NCBI GenBank assembly: GCA_022340285.1
Contig: JAJDOG010000101.1
Location: 1 to 37,554 of the forward strand
Reading direction: 5' to 3'
DNA length: 37,554 bases
From: Betaproteobacteria bacterium
GTDB taxonomy: Bacteria > Pseudomonadota > Gammaproteobacteria > Burkholderiales > SG8-39
The notes beneath the pieces are model-generated. The model saw only the letters and a program-made list of their open reading frames with translations. It was not told the DNA's origin and made no database searches. Below, piece after piece: positions 6,238 through 13,577 of this stretch. The stretch's first letter is position 1, and every line of letters starts with the position of its first letter. A program made the translations under genes and the position numbers.

Positions 6238-7908
6238 ATGCTGACAATTGATGACGTCCGGAAGATCCCGCTGTTCTCGACGCTAGCGGTGCCTGAACTA
6301 GAACGCCTCGCGCGCACATCAGCCGATCTGCATCTCGCCCCCGGGGAATACGCCTTGCATCCGGGCAGCGAGGAGCGCGCGCTGTTCGCGGTCCTCACTG
6401 GCAAACTGCATGTGTTCACCGTGATCGACGGCATCGAGCGGACGCTTTACTACCTTGGCGCCGGCGACGTTTTTGGCGTAGTGCCGATCACCATCGGCAC
6501 GCAGTTCTTCGGAGGATATCGGGCGTCGGAACCCTCTCGAGTCATGCGCGTGGGGCTCAGGGAGTATCACGCGATCGCTGCGGCATCACCCGAGATTTCC
6601 TTGAAAGTTACTGCACTGGCGCGCGAGCGTATCGGCCTGATGCAGAACGTCTCGGCCGAGGCGCCCAAGCCGCGCGTCACCATCGTCGGCCACCGCTGGG
6701 ACAGCGCCTGCGGCGGGTTGCGCCAGTTCCTCGCGCGGAACCAGATTACCTATGACTGGATGACACCCGATGCGCCTGATTTGCCGACGCATTGGGCCGA
6801 CAACCGTCCGACGGATGAAGAGTGCCCCGTGCTGATGCTGGCCGACGGGACACTCCTCAAACGACCTGCGAGGCGCGACCTTGCGCAGCGCCTTGGCCTG
6901 CAAACGCATCCACGCCTTGCCGAATACGACACCGTAATCGTCGGCGGCGGGCCGGCGGGTCTCGCAGCGGCGGTGTACGGCGCATCCGAGGGACTGCGCA
7001 CGCTGGTGGTGGAGCGTGAAGCACCGGGCGGCCAGGCGGGGACGTCCTCGCGGATCGAGAACTATCTCGGGTTTCCCAGCGGCGTCTCGGGCGACCACCT
7101 CGCGAGCCGGGCGCTCAAGCAAGCGGGCCGGCTCGGGGCGGAGATTGTGGTCACCCGCTCTGTCGATCGTATCGATCCGACAACGCGTCGGATCTATCTC
7201 GATGGCGAGGACGTCATCCAGGCGCGGACCGTCATTCTTGCCACCGGCGTCGCGTGGCGCCGACTAGCGATCGACGGCTTCGATCGGCTCATGGGCAAGG
7301 GCGTTTACTATGGCGCGGCACGCAGCGAGGCGATCGCGACCCATGGGCTCGACGTCCACCTGATCGGTGCCGGAAACTCGGCCGGCCAGGCTGCGTTGTA
7401 CTTTGCCAATCACGCGCGAACGGTGACGCTCGTCGTCCGGGGCGATTCCCTGGAGAAGAGCATGTCTCACTACCTCATCGCGCAGCTCGGCTCGAAATCC
7501 AACGTGACGGTGCAACTGCGCTCGGAAGTCGTCGGCGCGCATGGCGACACGCATCTGACAGGAATCGACATACGCGATGGCGCGAGCGCGAAGGTGCGCA
7601 GAGAAGACTGTGGCGGCCTTTTTGTCTTCATTGGCGCCGACGCGGAGACCGGGTGGCTTCCGGAGGAAATCGCACGCGATGCGCGCGGATATGTCCTGAC
7701 CGGCGACGACGTGGTGAAGGCTGGGCGCTGGTCGCGCAGCCGCGATCCCTACCTGCTCGAATCGAGCGTCCCCGGGATTTTCGCTTGTGGGGACGTGAGG
7801 CTGAGCCCGGTCAAGCGCGTCGCCTCCGCGGTCGGCGAGGGCAGCATGGCGATCGCTTTCGTCCACAAGTATCTGCAGCAGGCTACGCCCACTCGGACGG
7901 GCCGCTGA
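6238..7908 (+). CDS. cNMP-binding / glutaredoxin-like / thioredoxin-reductase-like flavoprotein without CxxC
   Basis: The protein has 556 residues and three parts. Residues 1-130 form a cyclic-nucleotide-binding (Crp-like) domain with FAVLTGKLHVF and YYLGAGDVFG. Residues 143-222 look like a thioredoxin/glutaredoxin fold starting RVTIVGHRW, with DSACGG where a CxxC would lie. Residues 229-550 are a thioredoxin-reductase-type flavoprotein with VIVGGGPAGLAAAVYG (FAD), APGGQAGTSSRIENYLGFP, VHLIGAGNSAGQAALYFA (NADPH) and GIFACGDV. At the place of the TrxR redox pair (GVSYCATCDG type) the protein has GVYYGAARSEA, so no disulfide can form there. ATG 6238 is chosen; the open frame extends further upstream without a recognisable domain. 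The likely role is a ligand-gated NAD(P)H oxidoreductase. Its 3' end lies inside an attC-like repeat. Confidence 0.85.
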   Translation: MLTIDDVRKIPLFSTLAVPELERLARTSADLHLAPGEYALHPGSEERALFAVLTGKLHVFTVIDGIERTLYYLGAGDVFGVVPITIGTQFFGGYRASEPSRVMRVGLREYHAIAAASPEISLKVTALARERIGLMQNVSAEAPKPRVTIVGHRWDSACGGLRQFLARNQITYDWMTPDAPDLPTHWADNRPTDEECPVLMLADGTLLKRPARRDLAQRLGLQTHPRLAEYDTVIVGGGPAGLAAAVYGASEGLRTLVVEREAPGGQAGTSSRIENYLGFPSGVSGDHLASRALKQAGRLGAEIVVTRSVDRIDPTTRRIYLDGEDVIQARTVILATGVAWRRLAIDGFDRLMGKGVYYGAARSEAIATHGLDVHLIGAGNSAGQAALYFANHARTVTLVVRGDSLEKSMSHYLIAQLGSKSNVTVQLRSEVVGAHGDTHLTGIDIRDGASAKVRREDCGGLFVFIGADAETGWLPEEIARDARGYVLTGDDVVKAGRWSRSRDPYLLESSVPGIFACGDVRLSPVKRVASAVGEGSMAIAFVHKYLQQATPTRTGR

Positions 7909-7923
7909 AGTGAGTCGTTGGGC
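7861..7923 (+). repeat. degenerate attC-like site (63 bp)
   Basis: The 3' side is good: GCCGCTGAAGTGAGTCGTTGGGC minus its first bases, ending in box GTTGGGC (7917-7923). Its reverse complement, AACGACTCACTTCAGCGGC, parallels the site at 2581. The 5' arm, GTCCACA (7861-7867) followed by CTGCAGCAGGC, is mutated and lies inside the coding sequence of the preceding flavoprotein. Such overlap suggests the flavoprotein ends in a former attC. Confidence 0.42.
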
Positions 7924-7968
7924 ATCAAGACAACGAGCACGCTATAGAGATGACTGCGGGAGACGATC

Positions 7969-8358
7969 ATGCCAAATGTGATTGCTGAGGTCACCACGGA
8001 GGTCTTGCAAGCCTTCGCCGACGCGTGGAATCGTCACGATGTCGATGCCCTCATGTCATTCATGACGGAGGATTGTGTCTTCGAGGCCTCTGCGGGCCCG
8101 GAAGTCTGCGGCACCCGGTATGCAGGTCGTGAGGCCGTCCGAGCTGGCTTTGCTGAAGTGTGGGCAACCTTCCCCGATGCTCACTGGGGTGACGCACGCC
8201 ATTTCGTTCGCGGGGATAGAGGAGTATCTGAGTGGACATTCACGGGAACACGCGCGGACGGCACTCGCGTCGAAGTGAATGGCTGTGATCTGTTCACCTT
8301 TCGAGACGGCAAGATCGCCTTGAAGAACTCTTATCGTAAGAATCGCCCGCCCGTCTGA
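7969..8358 (+). CDS. SnoaL-like (NTF2-fold) protein
   Basis: This is a 129-residue protein of the SnoaL-like polyketide-cyclase/NTF2 fold. The N-terminal helix has the typical FADAWNRHDVDALMSFM, followed by DCVFEASAG, GREAVRAGFAEVW, SEWTFTGTRADGT and GCDLFTFRDGKI. All elements of the cone-shaped fold are present at normal length. Members bind or isomerise small hydrophobic molecules; the substrate is not predictable. GGGAGACG precedes ATG 7969. The gene lies between two attC-like repeats and its TGA falls inside the box GTCTGAC of the second, consistent with a cassette. A second SnoaL-like gene lies at 9906. Confidence 0.8.
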   Translation: MPNVIAEVTTEVLQAFADAWNRHDVDALMSFMTEDCVFEASAGPEVCGTRYAGREAVRAGFAEVWATFPDAHWGDARHFVRGDRGVSEWTFTGTRADGTRVEVNGCDLFTFRDGKIALKNSYRKNRPPV

Positions 8359-8396
8359 CTACGCGGTTTAGCCGCGGCTGCGCTTGCTCGTTCGGC
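8353..8396 (+). repeat. short attC-like site (44 bp)
   Basis: GTCTGAC (8353-8359) and GTTCGGC (8390-8396) are outer boxes one base off consensus each. The arms GCGGTTTAGCCGCGG and, on the complement, AAGCGCAGCCGCGG resemble those at 842. The stop codon of the preceding SnoaL gene lies in the first box. It is shorter than typical attC sites (about 57 bp or more), so it may be collapsed. The 125 bp that follow, up to the convergent cupin gene, show no gene. Confidence 0.38.
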
Positions 8397-8521
8397 GTTC
8401 CCCCAGAAAAAGTTCCGTCATCGCCCATGAGTGCGTGGCGCGTTGACCGGTAGCACTATCGTATCGAACCGTTGTCTGTTCCTGAGCCTATGGACCAGAA
8501 GATCCGCTTCTGCGCGGCCAC

Positions 8522-8890
8522 TCACTTCGATGGAACGAAGTCTGCGGGCCCTTCAAAGTAGACCAGGGCGAGCAACGGCCCGTCGCCAGCGTTGACCTCA
8601 GAGTGGGTTTGGCCACCCGGCTGCACGACGTACGAGCCCGGCCCATATACCTCTGCAAAATCCGTGGCGGCGTCTTTGCCGCGGGTTCGGAACTGGCCTT
8701 CGATCAAGACCGCTCGGTACGTCGCCGTGTGGCTGTGCCATGGCTCCGAACACCCCTTGGGCATGCGAACAATGAAAGCGGCTGGTCCCTTCCCCGGGTC
8801 TCCCCACAACAACGCGGCCTCCACAGGATTGCCCTCGCCTAAGGGAGCAAACTGCAAATCTTTGTAAGATGTAATGGACTTTTCAAGCAT
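8522..8890 (-). CDS. cupin protein, DUF4437-like
   Basis: This 122-residue single-domain cupin is on the minus strand. Metal-binding motif 1 is in EPWHSHTATYRAVLIEGQF (His52 and His54), and motif 2 is PGSYVVQPGGQTHSEVN (His96). The start ATG at 8890 has GGGGA upstream and gives a normal N-terminus; the longer open frame upstream is not cupin-like. DUF4437-type cupins are uncharacterised and probably bind a divalent metal. It is the only minus-strand gene in the first 24 kb and interrupts the uniform orientation of the cassette-like region. Its product is divergent from the hydrolase at 9066, with 175 bp between the starts. Confidence 0.8.
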   Translation of the reverse strand: MLEKSITSYKDLQFAPLGEGNPVEAALLWGDPGKGPAAFIVRMPKGCSEPWHSHTATYRAVLIEGQFRTRGKDAATDFAEVYGPGSYVVQPGGQTHSEVNAGDGPLLALVYFEGPADFVPSK

Positions 8891-9065
8891 GCTGTCCCCT
8901 GTCTGATGATTTTGCGAATAGGCCAGTGGTAATTCGGTACACGGGCGACGACGACTCATTTCGGAGCGCGCACCGCGAGCTACGCCACGGTACGGGTGCC
9001 CCGGGCAGTCGTCAAGGAGGGTATCTCCCGCGCATCCCGGCGGCCCACAGTGCGAGCACCGTGGC

Positions 9066-9872
9066 ATGACACGCGTCCAACGTCGGGGGATCGAGATTGC
9101 GTTCGAGGCAGTTGGTGATGGTCCGGCGGTGGTTCTCCTCCACAGCTTCCTGTGCTCAGGTGCGATGTGGCAGAACCAGGTGGGGCCGCTTGCAGCCCAC
9201 AACCGTGTCATCAACATCGACTGCCGGGGTCACGGTGCCTCGAGCCGGGTTTCAAGGGCCTTCAACCTGTATGACATGGTGGAGGATACGCTCTCGGTCC
9301 TTGATGTCCTAAGGATCGATCGAGCAGCCTGGGCTGGTCTGTCGATCGGCGGGATGATCGCACTGCGCGCTGCGCTTCGCGCACCCGACCGGTTGAGTGC
9401 ATTAGTACTGGTCGATACGGACGCGGGACCCGAGCGACTCTGGAGCCGCCTCAAGTACACCGCTCTCGGAGGGTTGGTACGCGTCTGTGGGGTCCGTCCC
9501 GTGCTTTGGCAGATTAGGCGCCAGATGTTCGGTCGGACGACACGTCAGAGGAAGCCAGATCTGGTTGCGGAGTGGGTCGATCGGTTTGCTCGTGTGGACA
9601 TTCCATCGGCACTCCGGACGCTAGAGGCACTGAACGAACGGGACGATCTGTTTCCGAGGCTGGGGGAGATCAACGTGCCCGCTCTCGTGCTGGTCGGAGC
9701 CGAGGATCAGTCCCTGCCGCCGGATCGGTCCCGGCGGCTGGCGCGGGCGCTACCCCACGCCCGACTGGTGGAGATTCCGGGAGCCGGGCACCTGTCGTCT
9801 CTAGAGCAGCCTGCAGCGGTCACGAACGCGATGTTGGACTTCTTGCAGGGGGCGGAAGGGTCCTCCCCATAG
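9066..9872 (+). CDS. alpha/beta hydrolase, 3-oxoadipate enol-lactonase-like
   Basis: This is a 268-residue alpha/beta hydrolase. VVLLHSFLCSGAMW is the oxyanion region, and NIDCRGHGASS is the conserved strand-4 loop. The nucleophile elbow is GLSIGGMIAL (Ser near residue 94). VPALVLVGAEDQSLPP holds the acid and IPGAGHLSSLEQP the catalytic histidine. The RGHGxS loop and GLSIGG elbow resemble PcaD-type lactonases, but no beta-ketoadipate genes are nearby, so only the general class is safe. It lies 33 bp before the SnoaL-like gene at 9906, and the two may be co-transcribed. Complete. Confidence 0.85.
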   Translation: MTRVQRRGIEIAFEAVGDGPAVVLLHSFLCSGAMWQNQVGPLAAHNRVINIDCRGHGASSRVSRAFNLYDMVEDTLSVLDVLRIDRAAWAGLSIGGMIALRAALRAPDRLSALVLVDTDAGPERLWSRLKYTALGGLVRVCGVRPVLWQIRRQMFGRTTRQRKPDLVAEWVDRFARVDIPSALRTLEALNERDDLFPRLGEINVPALVLVGAEDQSLPPDRSRRLARALPHARLVEIPGAGHLSSLEQPAAVTNAMLDFLQGAEGSSP

Positions 9873-9905
9873 AGCACAAGCCGCCGCAAACAGGAGCGAA
9901 TAGAC

Positions 9906-10268
9906 ATGAACGACCGATCTCGGGCGCAGTTCGATTTCTCAGCGTTCAAACGAGCATTCGTCGCCCAGGACATATCGGCCTGGTTGGAATTCTTTGACGA
10001 GAATGCCGAATGGATCGAGTACCGGCACACGCACCCACCGAGGGCGCCTCACCGAATGGCGGGACGCAAGCAGATCGCGGACTTTTTGGGTCGTGTGAAG
10101 GCGAGCAACGTGCTGCTGGCGATTGAGGACGAAGTGATCGGCTCGGGCCGCGCTGCATTCCGCGTCTGGTGCACTCTCGCCGATGGCAGGCGAATCGTAG
10201 AGCACGTCATCATCGTGTTCTCGGAAGGCAAGATCACCCGGCAGGTTGATGTAGAGGCGTGGGATTGA
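9906..10268 (+). CDS. SnoaL-like (NTF2-fold) protein
   Basis: This 120-residue NTF2-fold protein contains FKRAFVAQDISAWLEFFDENAEWIEY, given here as FKRAFVAQDISAWLEF and FDENAEWIEY. GRKQIADFLGRV, FRVWCTLADGRR and IVFSEGKITRQVDVEAWD follow. These elements follow the SnoaL-like order of helix, strand, helix and long strands. AACAGGAGC lies upstream of ATG 9906. It follows an alpha/beta hydrolase closely and probably shares its transcript. No catalytic residues can be assigned. The gap to the next gene has a weak CTAACC...GTTCC pair that might be a decayed attC. Confidence 0.75.
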   Translation: MNDRSRAQFDFSAFKRAFVAQDISAWLEFFDENAEWIEYRHTHPPRAPHRMAGRKQIADFLGRVKASNVLLAIEDEVIGSGRAAFRVWCTLADGRRIVEHVIIVFSEGKITRQVDVEAWD

Positions 10269-10388
10269 TCCAATGACTCTTCCGGACCGACCTCCGCGCC
10301 CTAACCGGGGCCGAGCGGTGCAATGCTCGCGGCACGTTCCGGGGCGGGGAGATCGGCCGGACTGATTGGAGTACAGTTGCCGAAGGGG

Positions 10389-11720
10389 GTGGAAACGTCA
10401 GTTGCCATTCCCGGGGAGGCTTCGGTGCAGGTCGACGGGCCACTGGATGTCATCATCATTGGCGGCGGAATCGGCGGTGTTCTCTGCCTCTACTACGCGA
10501 AGCGGGCGGGCCTCGACGCCGTGCTCCTGGAAAAGCAGGGCGTGGTGGGCGGCCTCTGGGCCCAACTGCCGGAGTGGCAGGACATCCAGTCCCCCGGGAA
10601 GGAATGGACGCTGGGGGATGTGCCGATCGATGGGGAGGACCAGAAGAGCGTCCTGAAGAACATCCAGGCCTGGGTCGACAGGTTCGAGCTTGCGGCGCGC
10701 ATTCGCCTGGGCGAGCCGGTCGAACGCGCCGAGGCCGGCGAGGGCGGCTGGAGAGTGTCGACGACGGCGCGGACTTACCAGTCGCGTTTTCTGGTGTCGG
10801 CAACCGGCGGACACAACCGCCCGATCGTGCCGCCAGTCGAGAGATCGCATACCTCGATCGAGGAGCGCCACTCATCGACGCTCCGGGACCCTTCGGTGAT
10901 CGCCGGCAGAGACGTGCTGGTGGTGGGCGGTGGGGCATCGGCCTACGACTTGCTCGAGCTATGCCTGAAGCATCAGGCGCGTCGGATCGCGTGGGTCTAT
11001 CGAGCGACGCGATGGATGAGACCTACCCGCAAGCCCAAGAACATCGCCGGGGACACGCGCGCGCTCGCGAAGATGCAGATGCTCGGCAACAGCGCCGAAA
11101 AGATCAGCCGCGACGTCACGCAGGATTTCCGCCAGCGGTATCACGAGTTCGGGCTCGAGGACATTCTTCCCGACGAGGACTTCGATCTGCGGCGCCACCA
11201 GCTCATTCCCGGCCGCTGCCACATGATCGAGCATTTCCGCGAATTCGAGAGGCACCGCGGCGAGGTCGTGCGCATCGAGGGAAAGTCGGTGCATCTGTCC
11301 TCCGGCGCGCGGACCGACGCCGATCTGATCCTGTGGGGAACGGGGTACGAAATGGACCTCAGCTACTTCGCCTCGCCAGCGCTGGCGAAGATCCGCCACA
11401 TCGACGACTTGGCCGCGCGTTGCGGCTCGCTCTTTCGCTCGCTCGACGAGCCGAACCTGTTTTTCCTGGCCGTCCTGCTCGACGCCACCGCCGCGTCCAT
11501 GACCTGGTCCTATGCCCACGCCTGCCGGTCGATCGTGGCGCACATTTGCGGCAAGGCGCATCTGGACACCGTGCCGTTCAAGGGGAAGCTGGCGCATTTC
11601 GAATTGGCAGCCTTTCTCGCGGAGCGCGATCCGTACAACTACCCGCCGGATACCTGGCGCTCGGAGTACGAGAAGCTGGCGCTGGAATACCCGCAGAACG
11701 ACCCCTTGCCCATTCCCTAG
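10389..11720 (+). CDS. FAD-dependent flavin monooxygenase-like oxidoreductase
   Basis: From GTG 10389 the protein has 443 residues. An FAD-binding Rossmann motif, VIIIGGGIGGVLCLYYAKRAG, opens it (GxGxxG intact), followed by EKQGVVGGLW, typical of flavin-containing and Baeyer-Villiger monooxygenases. A second dinucleotide motif, DVLVVGGGASAYDLLEL, lies near the middle and would bind NADPH. LILWGTGYEMDL is the ATG-type motif near the C-terminal third. The FxGxxxHxxxW fingerprint of classic enzymes is not obvious, so it may be a divergent member. GTG with AAGGGGG before it fits better than ATG 10323, which adds residues of no family similarity. A rhodanese gene starts 21 bp after its stop, which suggests a joint role with a sulfur-containing substrate (inference). 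Confidence 0.8.
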   Translation: METSVAIPGEASVQVDGPLDVIIIGGGIGGVLCLYYAKRAGLDAVLLEKQGVVGGLWAQLPEWQDIQSPGKEWTLGDVPIDGEDQKSVLKNIQAWVDRFELAARIRLGEPVERAEAGEGGWRVSTTARTYQSRFLVSATGGHNRPIVPPVERSHTSIEERHSSTLRDPSVIAGRDVLVVGGGASAYDLLELCLKHQARRIAWVYRATRWMRPTRKPKNIAGDTRALAKMQMLGNSAEKISRDVTQDFRQRYHEFGLEDILPDEDFDLRRHQLIPGRCHMIEHFREFERHRGEVVRIEGKSVHLSSGARTDADLILWGTGYEMDLSYFASPALAKIRHIDDLAARCGSLFRSLDEPNLFFLAVLLDATAASMTWSYAHACRSIVAHICGKAHLDTVPFKGKLAHFELAAFLAERDPYNYPPDTWRSEYEKLALEYPQNDPLPIP

Positions 11721-11741
11721 GCGCATCGTCGGAGCCATCTC

Positions 11742-12602
11742 ATGCCAGTCGGTGATTTTCCGGACCGGAAATATCTGATCGATCCTCGCGAGCTAGGCGA
11801 GCGATTGGGGACGGTTACGCTGATCGACTTGCGCCCGGCGGAGGAGTTTTCGGTCGGCCACATCGAGGGCAGCAAGCATCTCGACATCTACGGTGTCAGC
11901 TTGAACGATTCCTCGGAAGCCCCGTTGAATGCCTTCCTGCCAATATTCCGAACACTGTTTGGGGCCCGCGGTGTATCCGTGCATAAGGGGGTAGTGATCT
12001 ACGATCACGAGAGCGGGGAGCGCGCGGCGCGGGCGGTCTGGCTCCTTGCGGTTCTGGGGCACCCGGACGTCAGAATCCTCGACGGCGGAACGCAGGCGTG
12101 GACCGCATCGGGCAGGCGCCTCGTCCGCTTGGCAGAAGCCCCGCCGCCAGCCGATCCGGCAAAAGCGCCGCCGACGCCGCCCCCGTTCAAAGGAACGCCC
12201 GACCTCGGTCTGCTGGCAACCCGGTTTGATGTGCTTCGCGCCATCGAGGATGACGAGACGGTCATTGTCGATGTGCGGCGGGAGTCCGAGCACCGGGGGA
12301 CCGAGAGGCGGGCCCGGCGCGCCGGAACCATTCCGGGCGCCGTGCACATCTTCTGGCGCGATCACCTGGACGATAAAGGCGCATTTCGCCCCGCGGATGA
12401 GATTCGGGATCTCTATGTTTCAAGAGGTGCGACGCCAGACAAGACCATCATTCCGTTCTGTCATGGCGGCTATCGCTCGGCCAATACATTCCTCGCCCTC
12501 AAGTCGTTAGGTTATCCGCGCGTCCGCAACTACGTGGCATCCTGGGGGGAATGGGGGAATAGAGATGATTCGAAAATCATCGTCCCGAATCCAACGGGTT
12601 AG
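11742..12602 (+). CDS. double-rhodanese sulfurtransferase
   Basis: This 286-residue protein has two rhodanese domains. The N-terminal one (about residues 10-130) carries LIDLRPAEEFSVGHIEGS and an inactive site loop YDHESGERAAR without cysteine. The C-terminal one (about 155-283) has VIVDVRRESE, GTIPGAVHI and the active loop IPFCHGGYRS with Cys240. This is the usual division of labour in thiosulfate/3-mercaptopyruvate sulfurtransferases. A proline-rich linker (PPPADPAKAPPTPPP) joins the domains. CysHGGYRS differs from the CRxGxx(R/T) of classical rhodanese, so the sulfur donor is uncertain. It is transcribed with the upstream flavoprotein and followed by an attC-like repeat 14 bp after its stop. 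Confidence 0.88.
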   Translation: MPVGDFPDRKYLIDPRELGERLGTVTLIDLRPAEEFSVGHIEGSKHLDIYGVSLNDSSEAPLNAFLPIFRTLFGARGVSVHKGVVIYDHESGERAARAVWLLAVLGHPDVRILDGGTQAWTASGRRLVRLAEAPPPADPAKAPPTPPPFKGTPDLGLLATRFDVLRAIEDDETVIVDVRRESEHRGTERRARRAGTIPGAVHIFWRDHLDDKGAFRPADEIRDLYVSRGATPDKTIIPFCHGGYRSANTFLALKSLGYPRVRNYVASWGEWGNRDDSKIIVPNPTG

Positions 12603-12615
12603 CATTCGATGATGA

Positions 12616-12662
12616 GCCCAAACACGCGCTCGAGCCGACCGCAACCAGCGCGAGCGTTACGC
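12616..12662 (+). repeat. shortened attC-like site (47 bp)
   Basis: The outer boxes are GCCCAAA (12616-12622) and GTTACGC (12656-12662). The 5' arm CACGCGCTCGAGCCGACCGC is identical over 20 bases to the attC at 842. The 3' arm keeps CAGCGCGAGCGTTAC but lacks the stretch pairing with GAGCCG. This looks like an attC of the same family with an internal deletion. It sits between the rhodanese gene and the cupin at 12688. Confidence 0.5.
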
Positions 12663-12687
12663 GAACGGGAAAACGGAGTCACACGCT

Positions 12688-13053
12688 ATGCCTCGAATCA
12701 TTGAGTCGCCCACGATCATCGAAGCGGCCGGAAACAAGCCGAAGCGAATCGAGGAGTATGTCGGTCGCGTCAACTCGAGTCACTCGGAAGTGAGCGTTGC
12801 TCGAATGGTTTCCCCCGCGGGTTGGATTGAGCCTGGCCAACGCCCGGAGTTCAGTGAGATCACCGTTGTCTTGAGCGGAAGGGTTCATCTGGAATACGAG
12901 GGCGGTGAGTGCGACGTAGCCGCCGGGCAGTGCGTTGTCACGCAGCCCGGCGAGTGGGTTCGCTACAGCACTCCGGACGCCAAGGGCGCCGAATACATCG
13001 CGGTGTGCCTTCCCGCGTTTTCGCCTTCAACCGTGCATCGGGACGAACGATGA
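12688..13053 (+). CDS. small cupin-domain protein
   Basis: This is a 121-residue single cupin domain with VSPAGWIEPGQRPEFSEITVVLSG, given here as GWIEPGQRPEFSEITVVLSG, where the first motif would lie. VAAGQCVVTQPGEWVRYST is the second. The first motif has no HxH pair (GQRPEF instead), so metal binding may be weak or different. The start ATG 12688 follows the attC-like repeat by 25 bp, with ACGGAG at a workable distance. An attC-type 5' arm (GCCTAAC) begins 7 bp after the stop, consistent with a cassette gene. No enzymatic role can be assigned. Confidence 0.72.
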   Translation: MPRIIESPTIIEAAGNKPKRIEEYVGRVNSSHSEVSVARMVSPAGWIEPGQRPEFSEITVVLSGRVHLEYEGGECDVAAGQCVVTQPGEWVRYSTPDAKGAEYIAVCLPAFSPSTVHRDER

Positions 13054-13060
13054 GACGTCC

Positions 13061-13083
13061 GCCTAACAATGCGCTGCAGCGGG
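13061..13083 (+). repeat. attC-type 5' half site
   Basis: GCCTAACAATGCGCTGCAGCGG minus its last two bases is an almost canonical attC 5' arm (box at 13061-13067, L arm GCGCTGCAGCGG). A GTTRRRY partner is not found within 120 bp, and the downstream gene start at 13139 lies where it should be. Probably a site whose 3' half was lost. Confidence 0.45.
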
Positions 13084-13138
13084 TAGTTGATGTAGCGCGC
13101 ATCGACGCTGCTCGCCAGGCCGTGCGGATCAACGAGAC

Positions 13139-13465
13139 GTGCTGAGAACCTCCGCCGCGCTGGCCGGGTTAACCTGCCTCACGCTGATGGCGCCAGGGGC
13201 CACTCTGGCGGCCGAGCGGTGGTTTCTGATGTCAAGACACGGAGATTGCGTGGAGATCGGGGTTCTCAAGCGCAAAGTTCCCGATCTGGGTGAAGTCAGT
13301 AGCCCCGACGGGTTTGCCAGCTTCATGCGTCAGAAGGGATACGAAGTGACATCGACCCAGGTCCCTGTTCGGAGAGGCAAGGCGCAAGAAGTCAAGGTGC
13401 CGCAAAAGGAACTATCCCTGATTTTCGTCACGTCCGAGATGTGCAGCGGTCATGAGACGCGATGA
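13139..13465 (+). CDS. secreted hypothetical protein
   Basis: This 108-residue protein starts at GTG 13139. Its signal peptide, MLRTSAALAGLTCLTLMAP with cleavage after GATLA or LAA, is clear: a basic start, a hydrophobic core and small residues before the cut. The mature part begins ERWFLMSRHGDCVEIGVLKR and has MRQKGYEVTSTQVP and LIFVTSEMCSGHE, with two cysteines that may form a disulfide. I do not recognise the family. It lies between the two cupin/OsmC genes in the cassette-like region, so it may be exported to the periplasm from a mobile context. The 112-bp gap after it holds only a weak GACTAAC box. Confidence 0.62.
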   Translation: MLRTSAALAGLTCLTLMAPGATLAAERWFLMSRHGDCVEIGVLKRKVPDLGEVSSPDGFASFMRQKGYEVTSTQVPVRRGKAQEVKVPQKELSLIFVTSEMCSGHETR

Positions 13466-13577
13466 GTTCTCGGACTAACCGCGCGCGGGCGGTGCTCGTC
13501 GCGGCGCTTCTCACCGAGGCTCGGCACCAACGCTTGCTCGAGAGCACTGAGATGAAGTCGCTCAACTGGAGGATTCG

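Noticed and set aside
10299-10342. CCCTAAC ... GTTCCGG pair resembling a decayed attC
   Set aside because: The arms match over only a few bases (AACCGGGGCCGAGCGG against AACGTGCCGCGAGC); could be chance in GC-rich DNA.
10574-11755. 393-codon overlapping frame inside the flavoprotein gene
   Set aside because: Its composition is arginine- and glycine-rich without any domain, as expected for a shifted frame of a high-GC gene.
13473-13560. GACTAAC box and CCAACGCTTGC after the secreted-protein gene
   Set aside because: Both look like attC ends, but they are not inverted with respect to each other, so they cannot form one folded site.
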